Shown piece after piece: positions 50,960 to 59,020 of a stretch of DNA of 64,000 bases. The notes under the pieces are model-generated. The model had not been told where the DNA came from. It made no database searches and saw nothing but the letters and a program-made list of their open reading frames with translations. Origin of the DNA: JADZAI01 sp047602465 (GTDB taxonomy: Bacteria > Pseudomonadota > Alphaproteobacteria > Micropepsales > Micropepsaceae); assembly GCA_047602465.1 (NCBI GenBank), contig JASGHF010000001.1, positions 310,001 through 374,000 of the forward strand, given 5' to 3'. Every line of letters begins with the position of its first letter. Position 1 is the stretch's first letter. The translations under genes were made by a program, and so were the position numbers.

Positions 50960-51454
50960 TTAGTGGGCGGAGGCGGTTTTCGGCTGTTCGTGAGCCGGTT
51001 CCGGCGGCGGTTCTTCAGCCGCTGCCGCAGCGTTAATCGCGGGGTCGTCGGTCTGGATCGTGTCGCGGAAGCTGAGCGAGGTGAACGAGCCGGGGCCGAC
51101 CACGGCATTGGCGGCATCGAGCAGACGCTTTTTCAGGCCATCGCCGTCGATCTGGGCCGGGTCGCCGTCAAGGGCGATGGAGTCACGGTGCGTTTCCCGC
51201 AGCATCGCGTCGATGATGAAAGGCACCTTTTCGCGCGCGCGCTCGACGGTGGAACTGTCCTTCGCTTCCAGCATCACGCGCATATAGGCGTAGTGGTAGA
51301 GGCGACCCTTCACGGTGACCGGCGCGACCAGCATGGGCATTTCGACCGTGTTGTCGTCGCCGCCGAGCGGTGAGCCGGAGGACGGCGCGGGTTCCGAGGC
51401 CTGGGCCGGAAGAACCGTCAGGGCGGCTGCGACGAGGAAGGCGGCGATGCGCAT
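50960..51454 (-). CDS. Secreted protein of unknown function
   Basis: 164 residues. MRIAAFLVAAALTVLPAQASEP is a Sec signal. The middle, MPMLVAPVTVKGRLYHYAYMRVMLEAKDSSTVERAREKVPFIIDAMLRETHRDSIALDGDP, recalls the periplasmic part of FliL-like proteins but without a membrane anchor; similar genes follow thiL in other alphaproteobacteria. The C-terminal 25 residues are Ala/Pro/Glu-rich. It starts 36 bases after thiL, so is likely the last gene of the rib-nusB-thiL unit. Confidence 0.75.
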   Translation of the reverse strand: MRIAAFLVAAALTVLPAQASEPAPSSGSPLGGDDNTVEMPMLVAPVTVKGRLYHYAYMRVMLEAKDSSTVERAREKVPFIIDAMLRETHRDSIALDGDPAQIDGDGLKKRLLDAANAVVGPGSFTSLSFRDTIQTDDPAINAAAAAEEPPPEPAHEQPKTASAH

Positions 51455-51490
51455 GGGTCGGACGTTACCCCGAGCGTGCTTAAGCCGCCG

Positions 51491-52471
51491 TTAGCGGGCG
51501 AAATGATCGAAGCCGCCGCGTTCCGGGGATATCTGCGAGCCGTCAGGCAAGGCGACGGCGACACCGGCGCCCTTCTCCACCCGCCCGACAATGGTGACGC
51601 GGATGCGGGATTTCTCAGCGGCGGACTTCAATGATTTCAGCCTCTTGGGCGGGACGGTGAAGGCGATCTCGTAATCGTCGCCGGCGCCGATGGCGGCGTG
51701 GCGGATATCGGGGTCCGTCTTTTCAAGAGCGCGGGCGGCCGGTGAGAGCGGCACGCTGGCGAGGTCGATAACGGCGCGGACGCCGGATTGCTTCGCGAGG
51801 TGCTCGACGTCCTGGACGAGGCCGTCCGAGACGTCGAGGGCGGCGGAGGCGATGCCGTGCAGCAGAGGCCCGATCCGGTTGCGCGGCTGCGGCAGGCGGT
51901 AGCGCGCGATGAGGAACCTGCGTTGGCTGGCGCTCAGCCCGGCATGGGGTTTCAGCAACTCGGTGAGGCCGAGGCCGCCATCGCCGATGGTGCCGGTGAC
52001 GCAGAGAAGGTCGCCGGGCTTCGCGCCTGCGCGACGCAGCATCGCCCTGCCCTTCGCCGCGCCGAACATGGTGACGCTGAAGGTCGCGGGGCCGGGCGTC
52101 GAAACCGTGTCGCCGCCAAGGAGGTTTAGACCGAAATGCTTTTGATCCGCTTTCAGCCCCCTGGCGAAGGCGGCGATCCAGCGTTCGCCGATATCGGGCG
52201 GAAAGGCACAGGTGAGGAGATAGCCGAGCGGCGTCGCGCCCTTGGCGGCGAGATCCGACAGATTCACGCGCAGGAGCTTCTGCGCGATCTGGTTCGGCGG
52301 GTCGTCGTGCAGGAAATGGACGCCTTCGACGATGGCGTCGGCGGTGACGACGAGACGGTGGTCCCCGGGCGGGGCGAGCATCGCCGCGTCGTCCTTGAGG
52401 CCGAAAGCGAGGGGCGTGTCTTTCGCCAGCGGCGCGAAATGGCGGGCGATGATGTCGAACTCGCCGCTCAT
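51491..52471 (-). CDS. thiL: Thiamine-monophosphate kinase
   Basis: 326-residue ATP-grasp-like PurM-fold kinase making thiamine diphosphate. Recognised by N-terminal EFDIIARHFAPL and LKDDAAML, the metal-binding VVTADAIVEGVHF, LRVNLSDLAAKGATPLGYLL, GGDTVSTPGPATFSVTMFG, DVSDGLVQDVEHLA and GAGDDYEIAFTVP. It follows nusB by 10 bases; nusB-thiL downstream of riboflavin genes is the usual order. The product is the cofactor of the pyruvate dehydrogenase encoded elsewhere in the window. Confidence 0.95.
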   Translation of the reverse strand: MSGEFDIIARHFAPLAKDTPLAFGLKDDAAMLAPPGDHRLVVTADAIVEGVHFLHDDPPNQIAQKLLRVNLSDLAAKGATPLGYLLTCAFPPDIGERWIAAFARGLKADQKHFGLNLLGGDTVSTPGPATFSVTMFGAAKGRAMLRRAGAKPGDLLCVTGTIGDGGLGLTELLKPHAGLSASQRRFLIARYRLPQPRNRIGPLLHGIASAALDVSDGLVQDVEHLAKQSGVRAVIDLASVPLSPAARALEKTDPDIRHAAIGAGDDYEIAFTVPPKRLKSLKSAAEKSRIRVTIVGRVEKGAGVAVALPDGSQISPERGGFDHFAR

Positions 52472-52481
52472 CGCCCTCGCC

Positions 52482-52964
52482 TCACCTGGCCGGTATGCCG
52501 AACTCGGTCGGTCGCGATTTGCGGGCGAGCGTATTCAGGACGCCGTTGGCGAAGCCGACTTCGGTTTCGCCGAAGAAGGCGTCGGCGACGCGGACATATT
52601 CGTCGAGGATGACGCGGGCGGGCACATCCTCGCGCGCGATGATCTCGAACGTCGCGGCGCGCAGCAATGCGCGGAGCGTCGAGTCCACGCGCTCCAGCGC
52701 CCAGCCGGAGGCGAGCGAGGCGGCGATGGCCTTGTCGATTTCGACCTGACGGGCGACGACGCCTTCGACGATGTCGGCGAACAGCGCCTCGTCGGCTTCG
52801 GCCATGATCTCGGCTTCGCCGGAATCCTTCTCGAAGCCGAGGCGATGGCTGCGGAACTCGGTGACGATGTCGCCCGCGTCCTCGCCGGCCATCTCCATCT
52901 GATAGAGGGCCTGTGCGGCGGCGAGACGCGCTCGGCTGCGTTCAGCGTGCGGCTTGCGGCTCAT
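52482..52964 (-). CDS. nusB: Transcription antitermination factor NusB
   Basis: 160-residue all-helical RNA-binding protein for rRNA antitermination. RSRARLAAAQALYQMEMAGED at the N-terminus and LDEYVRVADAFFGETEVGFANGVLNTLAR at the C-terminus are diagnostic (E-x-x-x-x-A-x-x-F-x-x-x-x-x-x-F-x-N-G-x-L). Start ATG 52964 overlaps the ribH stop as ATGA; the longer frame is implausibly basic. The ribH-nusB coupling is widely conserved. Confidence 0.95.
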   Translation of the reverse strand: MSRKPHAERSRARLAAAQALYQMEMAGEDAGDIVTEFRSHRLGFEKDSGEAEIMAEADEALFADIVEGVVARQVEIDKAIAASLASGWALERVDSTLRALLRAATFEIIAREDVPARVILDEYVRVADAFFGETEVGFANGVLNTLARKSRPTEFGIPAR

Positions 52965-53419
52965 GCATCCACGCCGAGCTTCTTGCGCCAGCCGATCATC
53001 GTCAGCGCGGCGGCGGCGGCCCCGCCGCCCTTGTCCAGCTTCTCGGCGCTGGCGCGCTCCCACGCCTGGTCTTCATCCTCGACGGTGAGGATGCCGTTGC
53101 CGATTGCGATGCCCTGGAGCGTCAGGTCCATGATGCCGCGCGCCGACTGCTCCGACACGATCTCGTAATGCGTGGTCTCGCCGCGGATGACGCAGCCAAG
53201 CGCGACATAGCCGTCGAACGGCCTGGCGATGGTGCCTTCGTCGCTCGCCTCGACGGCCATGCGGATGGCATAGGGAATCTCCAGCGCGCCGGGGACGGTG
53301 ACGCGCTCATGCGTCGCGCCGCCGGCGGCGAGCGCCAGCTTGGCGCCCTCATACATCGCGTCGGAGATGTCCTCGTAGAAGCGGGCTTCGACGACGAGCA
53401 GATGCGGACGGGTCGCCAT
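52961..53419 (-). CDS. ribH: 6,7-dimethyl-8-ribityllumazine synthase
   Basis: 152-residue lumazine synthase, penultimate enzyme of riboflavin synthesis. Key blocks: VVEARFYEDISDAMYEGA, VPGALEIPYAIRMA, GYVALGCVIRGETTHYEIVSEQSARGIMDL (with the catalytic histidine in TTHYE) and GIAIGNGILTVEDEDQAWERA. Start and stop overlap the flanking ribBA and nusB genes, so translation is coupled throughout. Confidence 0.96.
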   Translation of the reverse strand: MATRPHLLVVEARFYEDISDAMYEGAKLALAAGGATHERVTVPGALEIPYAIRMAVEASDEGTIARPFDGYVALGCVIRGETTHYEIVSEQSARGIMDLTLQGIAIGNGILTVEDEDQAWERASAEKLDKGGGAAAAALTMIGWRKKLGVDA

Positions 53420-54537
53420 CAGGCGGCTCCTTCGGTGGGAATGGTGCGCTGACCTACGAGATTGAGGCCGTAGCCGTCGAGTCCGATCAGCTTCTTGAGG
53501 GGCGAGCGCGTGAGAATGGTCATGTCCTTGACGCCGAGATCGACCAGGATCTGCGCGCCGACGCCGTATTCCTTCAGCATCGTCGTCATGCGCTCCTCGT
53601 CGGTACGGGTAAGCGTGTCGGTGATCGAGGTTCCCTTGGTGTCGCGGATCAGCACGATGACGCCGCGCCCCTCACGTGAAATCTCGCGCATCGACTGCCG
53701 CAGGAGATCGTTGCGGCCGGACTTGGCGCCAAGCAGGTCGTCCATGGCGTTGATCGCGTGCATGCGCACCAGCACCGGGCCGGGCTGCGACAGGTCGCCC
53801 TTCACCAGCGCGACATGCTCGGCGTATTCGACCTTATTCACATAGACGATGAGCTTGAAGTCGCCGCCGTATTCGCTGGCGAAATCCTGTTCGACGCGGC
53901 GTTCGATCAGGTGATCGTATTTCCGGCGATAGGCGATGAGGTCGGCGATGGTGCCGACCTTCAACCCGTGAAGCTGGGCGAACTGAACGAGGTCCGGCAG
54001 GCGGGCCATCGTGCCGTCGTCATTCATGATCTCGCAGATCACGCCGGCCGGGTAGAGACCCGCGAGGCGCGCGATGTCGACGGAGGCTTCCGTGTGGCCG
54101 GTGCGGACCAGAACGCCGCCGGCGCGCGCGACCAGCGGGAACACATGGCCCGGCGAGACGATATCGTCCGCGTCCTTGGTCGCGTCGATCGCCACCGAGA
54201 TGGTATGCGAGCGGTCATGCGCCGAGATGCCGGTGGAGATGCCTTCCTTGGCCTCGATGGAGACGGTGAAGGCGGTGCCGTGGACGGTGCGGTTGTTCGA
54301 CGTCATCGGCGGCAGGTTGAGCTGCTCGGCCCGGTCGGTGTTGAGCGTGAGGCAGATGAGGCCGCGGCCGAAGCGCGCCATGAAGTTCACGGCGGCGGGC
54401 GTCGCCATCTGCGCGGGGATCACGAGGTCGCCCTCGTTCTCGCGGTCTTCGGCATCGACGAGGATGAACATGCGCCCGTTGCGCGCGTCCTCGATGACGT
54501 CTTCGATGGATGAGATGTAGTCGGTGTACTCGTTCAT
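53419..54537 (-). CDS. ribBA: RibB fused to a degenerate GTP cyclohydrolase II domain
   Basis: 372 residues. The N-terminal 3,4-dihydroxy-2-butanone-4-phosphate synthase domain (about 1-205) is intact: FILVDAEDRENEGDLVIPAQ with acidic metal ligands, and VARAGGVLVRTGHTEASVDIARLAGL with HTE. The C-terminal part (about 210-372) has the GTP cyclohydrolase II fold, but the zinc site, normally a C-x10-C-x-C in VRVHSEC...GS-RCDC, reads VRMHAINAMDDLLGAKSGRNDLL, with no cysteine. Only RibB activity is expected, as in the RibBX type. Start ATG 54537. Confidence 0.92.
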   Translation of the reverse strand: MNEYTDYISSIEDVIEDARNGRMFILVDAEDRENEGDLVIPAQMATPAAVNFMARFGRGLICLTLNTDRAEQLNLPPMTSNNRTVHGTAFTVSIEAKEGISTGISAHDRSHTISVAIDATKDADDIVSPGHVFPLVARAGGVLVRTGHTEASVDIARLAGLYPAGVICEIMNDDGTMARLPDLVQFAQLHGLKVGTIADLIAYRRKYDHLIERRVEQDFASEYGGDFKLIVYVNKVEYAEHVALVKGDLSQPGPVLVRMHAINAMDDLLGAKSGRNDLLRQSMREISREGRGVIVLIRDTKGTSITDTLTRTDEERMTTMLKEYGVGAQILVDLGVKDMTILTRSPLKKLIGLDGYGLNLVGQRTIPTEGAA

Positions 54538-54551
54538 GGCGTGGGACGCCT

Positions 54552-55151
54552 TCAATTCGCGGTTCTGATGCGCTCGACGTAGCGCGCCAGAGCGTCGATC
54601 TCCAGATTGATGCGTTGCCCCTGCGTCATGCGGCCGAAGGTCGTATGCGCGAAGGTATGGGGGATGATGTTGACGCCGAAGGTCGTGCCTTCGACCTCAT
54701 TGACGGTCAGCGAGACGCCGTCGATGCAGATGGAACCCTTGGGCGCGATGTAGCGCATGAGTTCGCCGGGCGCCTCGAAGCTGAAGCGCCACGAGCCGCC
54801 TTCCTGCCGGATCGAGCGCACGGCGCCGACGCCGTCGACATGGCCGCTGACGATGTGGCCGCCGAGTTCGTCGCCCACGCGCAGCGCCCGCTCCAGGTTC
54901 ACGACGCTATCGACCGCCCAGTCGCCAATGGTGGTTTTCGACAGGGTTTCCGCCGAGGCCTCGACTGCGAACCAGCCCTTGCCGTCCGTCACGCCGCGCC
55001 GCACGACCGTGAGGCACGGCCCGGAACAGGCGATGGATGCGCCGATATCGATGCGCGAAACATCATACGCCGTCTCGATTTCGATCAGCGTGTCGCCGGG
55101 CTTGGAAAGCGACCGGACGCGGCCTTTGTCGGTGATGATGCCGGTGAACAT
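54552..55151 (-). CDS. ribE: Riboflavin synthase alpha subunit
   Basis: 199-residue enzyme dismutating two lumazine molecules to riboflavin. Its two internal lumazine-binding repeats are visible: MFTGIITDKGRV...GASIACSGPCLTVV (about 1-90) and GGHIVSGHVDGVGAV...GSICIDGVSLTVNEVEG (about 98-190). Start ATG 55151 is fixed by MFTGII. It lies 13 bases after ribD and 14 before ribBA. Confidence 0.95.
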   Translation of the reverse strand: MFTGIITDKGRVRSLSKPGDTLIEIETAYDVSRIDIGASIACSGPCLTVVRRGVTDGKGWFAVEASAETLSKTTIGDWAVDSVVNLERALRVGDELGGHIVSGHVDGVGAVRSIRQEGGSWRFSFEAPGELMRYIAPKGSICIDGVSLTVNEVEGTTFGVNIIPHTFAHTTFGRMTQGQRINLEIDALARYVERIRTAN

Positions 55152-55164
55152 GCCTGGATTTCTT

Positions 55165-56280
55165 TCAGTCGCGCGCCGCCCAGCTTTCCAGGACATCGTC
55201 GCCGACCTGCGCCATATGGGTCAGGTGGAAGCGCGGCGCAACATCCGGAGCCGTGACGCCCATCGCCGCCACCGCAGGCAGGCCGTCGCCGCCCATGACG
55301 AGGCCCGCTCGGAACGTGTGGAAACGGTCGACAAGCCCGGCCCGGATCATCGCGCCCGCAAGGCGTCCGCCCCCCTCGATGAGCACGCGGGTCAGCCCGC
55401 GCGCGCCCAGTTCCGTTGCGGCAGCTACGAGGTCCAGCTCGCCGGTCGGCAGCGTCGGCACCGTGATGATTTCAGCGCCGAGATCGCGGAAGGCCCCGGC
55501 CCGGCCCCGGTCGGCATCGGCGCGGGCGAGCAGCCAGAGCGGCTGCACCTTCGCGCTACGGGCCAGTTTCGCGGTCAGCGGCAGGCGGAGGCGCGCATCC
55601 GCCACGATGCGGACAGGCTTGCGGCCGGTGAGGCCCGGCAGGCGGACATCGAGTTGCGGATCGTCTGCGATGGCGGTGCCGATGCCGCACAATACGGCGT
55701 CGGCTTCCGCGCGCATGAGGTGGCCACGCGCGCGGGCGGCCTCGCCGGTGATCCATTTGCTCGCGCCGGTATGCGCGGCGATGCGGCCGTCAATGGTCAA
55801 CCCCGCCTTCAGTTCGAAGAACGGGCGGCCCCTTCTCACGCGGGTGAGGAAGCCGGCCGTCACGTCGAGCGAGGCGGCATGACCGACGCCGAGCGTCACG
55901 GCGATACCGGCGGCCTTCAGTTTCGCGATGCCCTGCCCCGCCGTGCGCGGATCGGGGTCTTCGATGGCGATGACCGCTCGTGCGATCTTCGCGGCGGCGA
56001 GCGCATCCGCGCAGGAGCCGGTATGGCCGGTATGGGCGCAGGGTTCGAGCGTGACATAGGCGGTGGCGCCGGCCGCGCGTGATCCGGCCTGTTTCAGCGC
56101 CTCGGTCTCCGCATGGGGACGCCCGCCCTTTGCGGTGCGGCCGCGCCCGGCGACATGGCCGTCCGCATCGACGATGACGCAGCCGACGGACGGATTGGGC
56201 CAGGTCAGCCCCAGGCCACGCCGCGCCAGACCAAGCGCAGCGGCCATATAGCCGGCATCACTTGTCCCGTTGGCCGTCAT
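55165..56280 (-). CDS. ribD: Bifunctional riboflavin deaminase/reductase RibD
   Basis: 371 residues. The N-terminal cytidine-deaminase-like domain (about 5-150) has the zinc site HAETEAL and PCAHTGHTGSCADAL; the C-terminal reductase domain (about 160-365) has FFELKAGLTIDGRIAAHTGASKWITGEAAR, PVRIVADARLRLP and VLIEGGGRLAGAMI. It carries out steps two and three of riboflavin synthesis. Its start overlaps the nrdR stop by 23 bases. No FMN riboswitch is possible in the short gaps here. Confidence 0.95.
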   Translation of the reverse strand: MTANGTSDAGYMAAALGLARRGLGLTWPNPSVGCVIVDADGHVAGRGRTAKGGRPHAETEALKQAGSRAAGATAYVTLEPCAHTGHTGSCADALAAAKIARAVIAIEDPDPRTAGQGIAKLKAAGIAVTLGVGHAASLDVTAGFLTRVRRGRPFFELKAGLTIDGRIAAHTGASKWITGEAARARGHLMRAEADAVLCGIGTAIADDPQLDVRLPGLTGRKPVRIVADARLRLPLTAKLARSAKVQPLWLLARADADRGRAGAFRDLGAEIITVPTLPTGELDLVAAATELGARGLTRVLIEGGGRLAGAMIRAGLVDRFHTFRAGLVMGGDGLPAVAAMGVTAPDVAPRFHLTHMAQVGDDVLESWAARD

Positions 56281-56737
56281 CGCCGCCGCGTCCGTATTGC
56301 TGATCGACGAACTTCTCGAAGTCGTTCACTTCGCGGAAATTGCGATAAACGGATGCGAAGCGGACATAGGCGACGGGATCGAGCGTCTTCAGACCCTCCA
56401 TCACCAATGCGCCGATCTGTTTTGAATCGATCTCGGTCTCGCCCATGCTTTCAAGGCGGCGCACGATCGTGCTGACCAGGCGTTCGACGCGCTCGGATTC
56501 GACCGGGCGCTTGCGCACGGCCTTTTCGATCGAGCGGTAGAGCTTGTCGCGATCGAACGCTTCGCGGCGGCCCTGCTTTTTCAGGACGGTGAGCTCACGC
56601 AGCTGCACGCGCTCGAATGTCGTGAAGCGCGCATTGCAGGCCGGGCACGAGCGGCGGCGGCGGATGGCGGAGTTGTCCTCGGTCGGCCGCGAGTCCTTGA
56701 CCTGTGTTTCGTCACTTCCGCAGAAGGGGCAGCGCAT
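56258..56737 (-). CDS. nrdR: Ribonucleotide reductase regulator NrdR
   Basis: 159-residue repressor of ribonucleotide reductase genes. The N-terminal zinc ribbon MRCPFCGSDETQVKDSRPTEDNSAIRRRRSCPACNARFTTFERVQL has both CxxC pairs; the ATP-cone (about 48-138) has VLKKQGRREAFDRDKLYRSIEKAVRKR. A charged tail follows. The gene sits between glyA (12 bases) and ribD (overlap), the standard glyA-nrdR-ribD order of alphaproteobacteria. Confidence 0.96.
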   Translation of the reverse strand: MRCPFCGSDETQVKDSRPTEDNSAIRRRRSCPACNARFTTFERVQLRELTVLKKQGRREAFDRDKLYRSIEKAVRKRPVESERVERLVSTIVRRLESMGETEIDSKQIGALVMEGLKTLDPVAYVRFASVYRNFREVNDFEKFVDQQYGRGGDDGQRDK

Positions 56738-56749
56738 GCGTCGTACCCT

Positions 56750-58051
56750 TCAGTAAATCGGGAAGCGCGCGCAGAGATCGAGCGCGCGGGCCTTCACCCG
56801 CTCTTCGACCAGCGTGTTGCCGTCCGGGCTGTTGGCGTTGAGGCCGTCGAGGACTTCCACGATCATCTCGCCGATCTGCTTGAACTCGGCGACGCCGAAG
56901 CCGCGCGTCGTTCCGGCCGGCGAACCGAGGCGGATGCCCGAGGTGAGCGCCGGCTTTTCCGGATCAAACGGGATGCCGTTCTTGTTGGCCGTGATGTGGG
57001 CGCGCTCCAGCGCATGTTCGGCGACCTTGCCGGTCACTTTTTTCGGGCGCAGATCGACCAGCAGGACATGCGTGTCGGTACCGCCGGAGACGAGGTCGAG
57101 ACCGCCGGTTCTCAGCGCGTCGGCCAGCGCTTTCGCATTGGCGACGACGTTCTTCGCATAGAGCTTGAAATCAGGCTGCAGCGCTTCGCCGAACGCGACG
57201 GCCTTGGCGGCGATGACGTGCATCAGGGGGCCGCCCTGCAAGCCAGGGAAGACAGCCGAGTTGATCTTCTTCGCCAGATCCTCGTCGTTGGTGAGGATCA
57301 TGCCGCCGCGCGGGCCACGCAGGGTCTTGTGCGTGGTGGTCGTGACGACATGGGCATGCTCAAGCGGGTTGGCATGCGCGCCGCCGGCCACAAGGCCCGC
57401 GAAATGGGCCATGTCGACCAGGAACTTCGCGCCGACGGAGTCCGCGATCTTGCGGAAGCGGGCGAAATCGATGGCGCGCGGATAGGCGGAGCCACCGGCG
57501 ATGATGAGCTTCGGCTTGTTCTCGTCGGCGAGGCGCTGAACCTCATCGTAGTCGATCAGGTGATCGTCCGGGCGGACGCCATACGGCACCGGCTTGAACC
57601 ATTTGCCCGACATATTGGCGGGCGAACCATGCGTCAGGTGACCGCCAGCCGCGAGGTTGAGGCCCATATAGGCATCGCCCGGCTGCATGAGCGCGAGGAA
57701 CACGGCCTGGTTGGCCTGCGCGCCCGAATGCGGCTGGACGTTCGCGAACTTCGCGTTGAACAACTTGCAGGCGCGGTCGATCGCGAGCTGTTCGGCGATA
57801 TCGACGAACTCGCAGCCGCCGTAATAGCGGCGGCCCGGATAGCCCTCGGCGTATTTGTTGGTCAGGACCGAACCCTGCGCTTCCAGCACCGCGCGCGAGA
57901 CGATGTTTTCGGAGGCGATGAGTTCGATCTGATCCTGCTGGCGGCCCAGTTCCCTGCCGATGGCGGCGGCAAGTTCCGCGTCACCTTCGGAGAGGCTGCG
58001 CGCGAAGAACGGAGACGCGGAATCCTTGGTGGATTTGGCTGTGGCGGTCAT
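56750..58051 (-). CDS. glyA: Serine hydroxymethyltransferase
   Basis: 433-residue PLP enzyme converting serine and tetrahydrofolate to glycine and methylene-THF. Conserved: QIELIASENIVSRAVLEAQGS, YAEGYPGRRYYGGCEFVD, the PLP lysine in VVTTTTHKTLRGPRGGMIL and SGIRLGSPAGTTRGFG. Start ATG 58051 (MTATAKSTKDSASPFF) is preferred. First gene of the glyA-nrdR-rib-nusB-thiL unit, back-to-back with mucR across 206 bases. Confidence 0.96.
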   Translation of the reverse strand: MTATAKSTKDSASPFFARSLSEGDAELAAAIGRELGRQQDQIELIASENIVSRAVLEAQGSVLTNKYAEGYPGRRYYGGCEFVDIAEQLAIDRACKLFNAKFANVQPHSGAQANQAVFLALMQPGDAYMGLNLAAGGHLTHGSPANMSGKWFKPVPYGVRPDDHLIDYDEVQRLADENKPKLIIAGGSAYPRAIDFARFRKIADSVGAKFLVDMAHFAGLVAGGAHANPLEHAHVVTTTTHKTLRGPRGGMILTNDEDLAKKINSAVFPGLQGGPLMHVIAAKAVAFGEALQPDFKLYAKNVVANAKALADALRTGGLDLVSGGTDTHVLLVDLRPKKVTGKVAEHALERAHITANKNGIPFDPEKPALTSGIRLGSPAGTTRGFGVAEFKQIGEMIVEVLDGLNANSPDGNTLVEERVKARALDLCARFPIY

Positions 58052-58197
58052 GGGCGGTCCCGGAGCGGTTCTGGCGGCGCGCTTATAGCTCACCGCTCCT
58101 GCGGATGCACCACATCTAGTGGCCTCAAGATTGTTCCAAGTACATTGGCAAAGACAAAGCGGAACTCAATAAATCCAATCTGAGTACTTCGACTGGA

Positions 58198-58226
58198 TTG
58201 CAATAACCGGCAGTCGGGCGTAAAGC
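58198..58226 (+). promoter_or_regulatory. Candidate sigma-70 promoter of mucR
   Basis: TTGCAA (58198-58203), 17-base spacer, TAAAGC (58221-58226), ending 31 bases before the mucR start codon; AAAAGGA at 58242-58248 is its ribosome binding site. The AT-rich region upstream (about 58135-58205) could hold MucR autoregulatory sites. Confidence 0.5.
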
Positions 58227-58257
58227 GCGCATACCGTGTGGAAAAGGACAGATTCGG

Positions 58258-58728
58258 ATGACGAAAGACGACGCGACGATCGGCAGCGCCGGGGTTGGCG
58301 ACAAATCGGACCTTCTTGAGTATGCGACCGGGATCGTCGCTGCCTATGTAGGCCGCAACCAGATCCTGCAGAGCGATCTGCCTGTCCTCATCAAGTCGGT
58401 CTATGACGCGATTGCCGGACTGTCGCAGCCCGCCGGCGAAGCGGCCCTGCCCGCCGCGCTGAAGCCCGCCGTGCCGGTGAAGAAATCTGTCACCGACGAC
58501 TACATCATCTGCCTGGAAGACGGCGCGAAGCTGAAGATGCTGAAGCGCTATCTCCGCACCCATTACGACATGTCGCCGGACGAATACCGCGCCAAGTGGG
58601 GCCTGCAGTCGGACTATCCGATGGTCGCGCCGAACTACGCGCAGGCCCGTTCGGAAATGGCCAAGCGGATCGGCCTCGGCAAGCTGACCCCGGCCGCCGG
58701 CCGCGGCCGCAAGAAGAAAGCCGCCTGA
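58258..58728 (+). CDS. mucR: MucR/Ros family transcriptional regulator
   Basis: 156-residue H-NS-like global regulator. The N-terminal oligomerisation region (about 16-55, LLEYATGIVAAYVGRNQILQSDLPVLIKSVYDAIAGL) is typical, and the DNA-binding part reads DDYIICLEDGAKLKMLKRYLRTHYDMSPDEYRAKWGLQSDYPMVAPNYAQARSEMAKRIGLGK in outline. The Ros zinc ligand positions (C, C, H, H) become C85, D88, Y98, Y103; H102 remains. Such zinc-poor variants are known among MucR relatives. Monocistronic with its own terminator. Confidence 0.93.
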   Translation: MTKDDATIGSAGVGDKSDLLEYATGIVAAYVGRNQILQSDLPVLIKSVYDAIAGLSQPAGEAALPAALKPAVPVKKSVTDDYIICLEDGAKLKMLKRYLRTHYDMSPDEYRAKWGLQSDYPMVAPNYAQARSEMAKRIGLGKLTPAAGRGRKKKAA

Positions 58729-58741
58729 TCTTTATTTGAGG

Positions 58742-59020
58742 TCAGACGACAATACCCCGCCCCTGACCGGGCGGGGTTTTTGTTTCCGGGTCGCCGTCAC
58801 GCGGCTCCGGCTCGCGCCCCAGCAGGCGCATCAGCTTCGCGACGGCCAGTTTCTGAAGATCGCCCGGAAAGGCGTTGGCCGGGCCAACCACGACCGCCTC
58901 TGTACCGGACGCGGCATCGATCGCGGTGGCGCGCACCGCGTTCCCCTGCCTCACCAGCTCGACATAGACCTCGCCGGCGGCCGGCGCGCGCGTCCGCTTT
59001 GGGCGATCGTCAGGCGGCAC
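58742..59020 (-). CDS. DUF6898-type small protein downstream of hemA
   Basis: 92-residue protein. The core GEVYVELVRQGNAVRATAIDAASGTEAVVVGPANAFPGDLQKLAVAKLMRLLG matches the short DUF6898-type family that follows hemA in alphaproteobacteria. Function unknown. Its start overlaps the end of hemA by 11 bases. The last 15 or so codons (ETKTPPGQGRGIVV) coincide with the convergent mucR terminator, so the C-terminus is not conserved sequence. Confidence 0.72.
   Translation of the reverse strand: MPPDDRPKRTRAPAAGEVYVELVRQGNAVRATAIDAASGTEAVVVGPANAFPGDLQKLAVAKLMRLLGREPEPRDGDPETKTPPGQGRGIVV
58755..58785 (+). terminator. Rho-independent terminator of mucR
   Basis: Perfect 8-bp stem CCCCGCCC (58755-58762) / GGGCGGGG (58769-58776), 6-base loop, then TTTTTGTTT. 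It lies inside the 3' end of the convergent small gene. Confidence 0.92.

Noticed and set aside
51455..58051. Possible FMN, TPP or glycine riboswitches in the glyA-rib-thiL run
   Set aside because: Gaps between the genes are 0-20 bases, too short for an aptamer, and no conserved aptamer core was seen.
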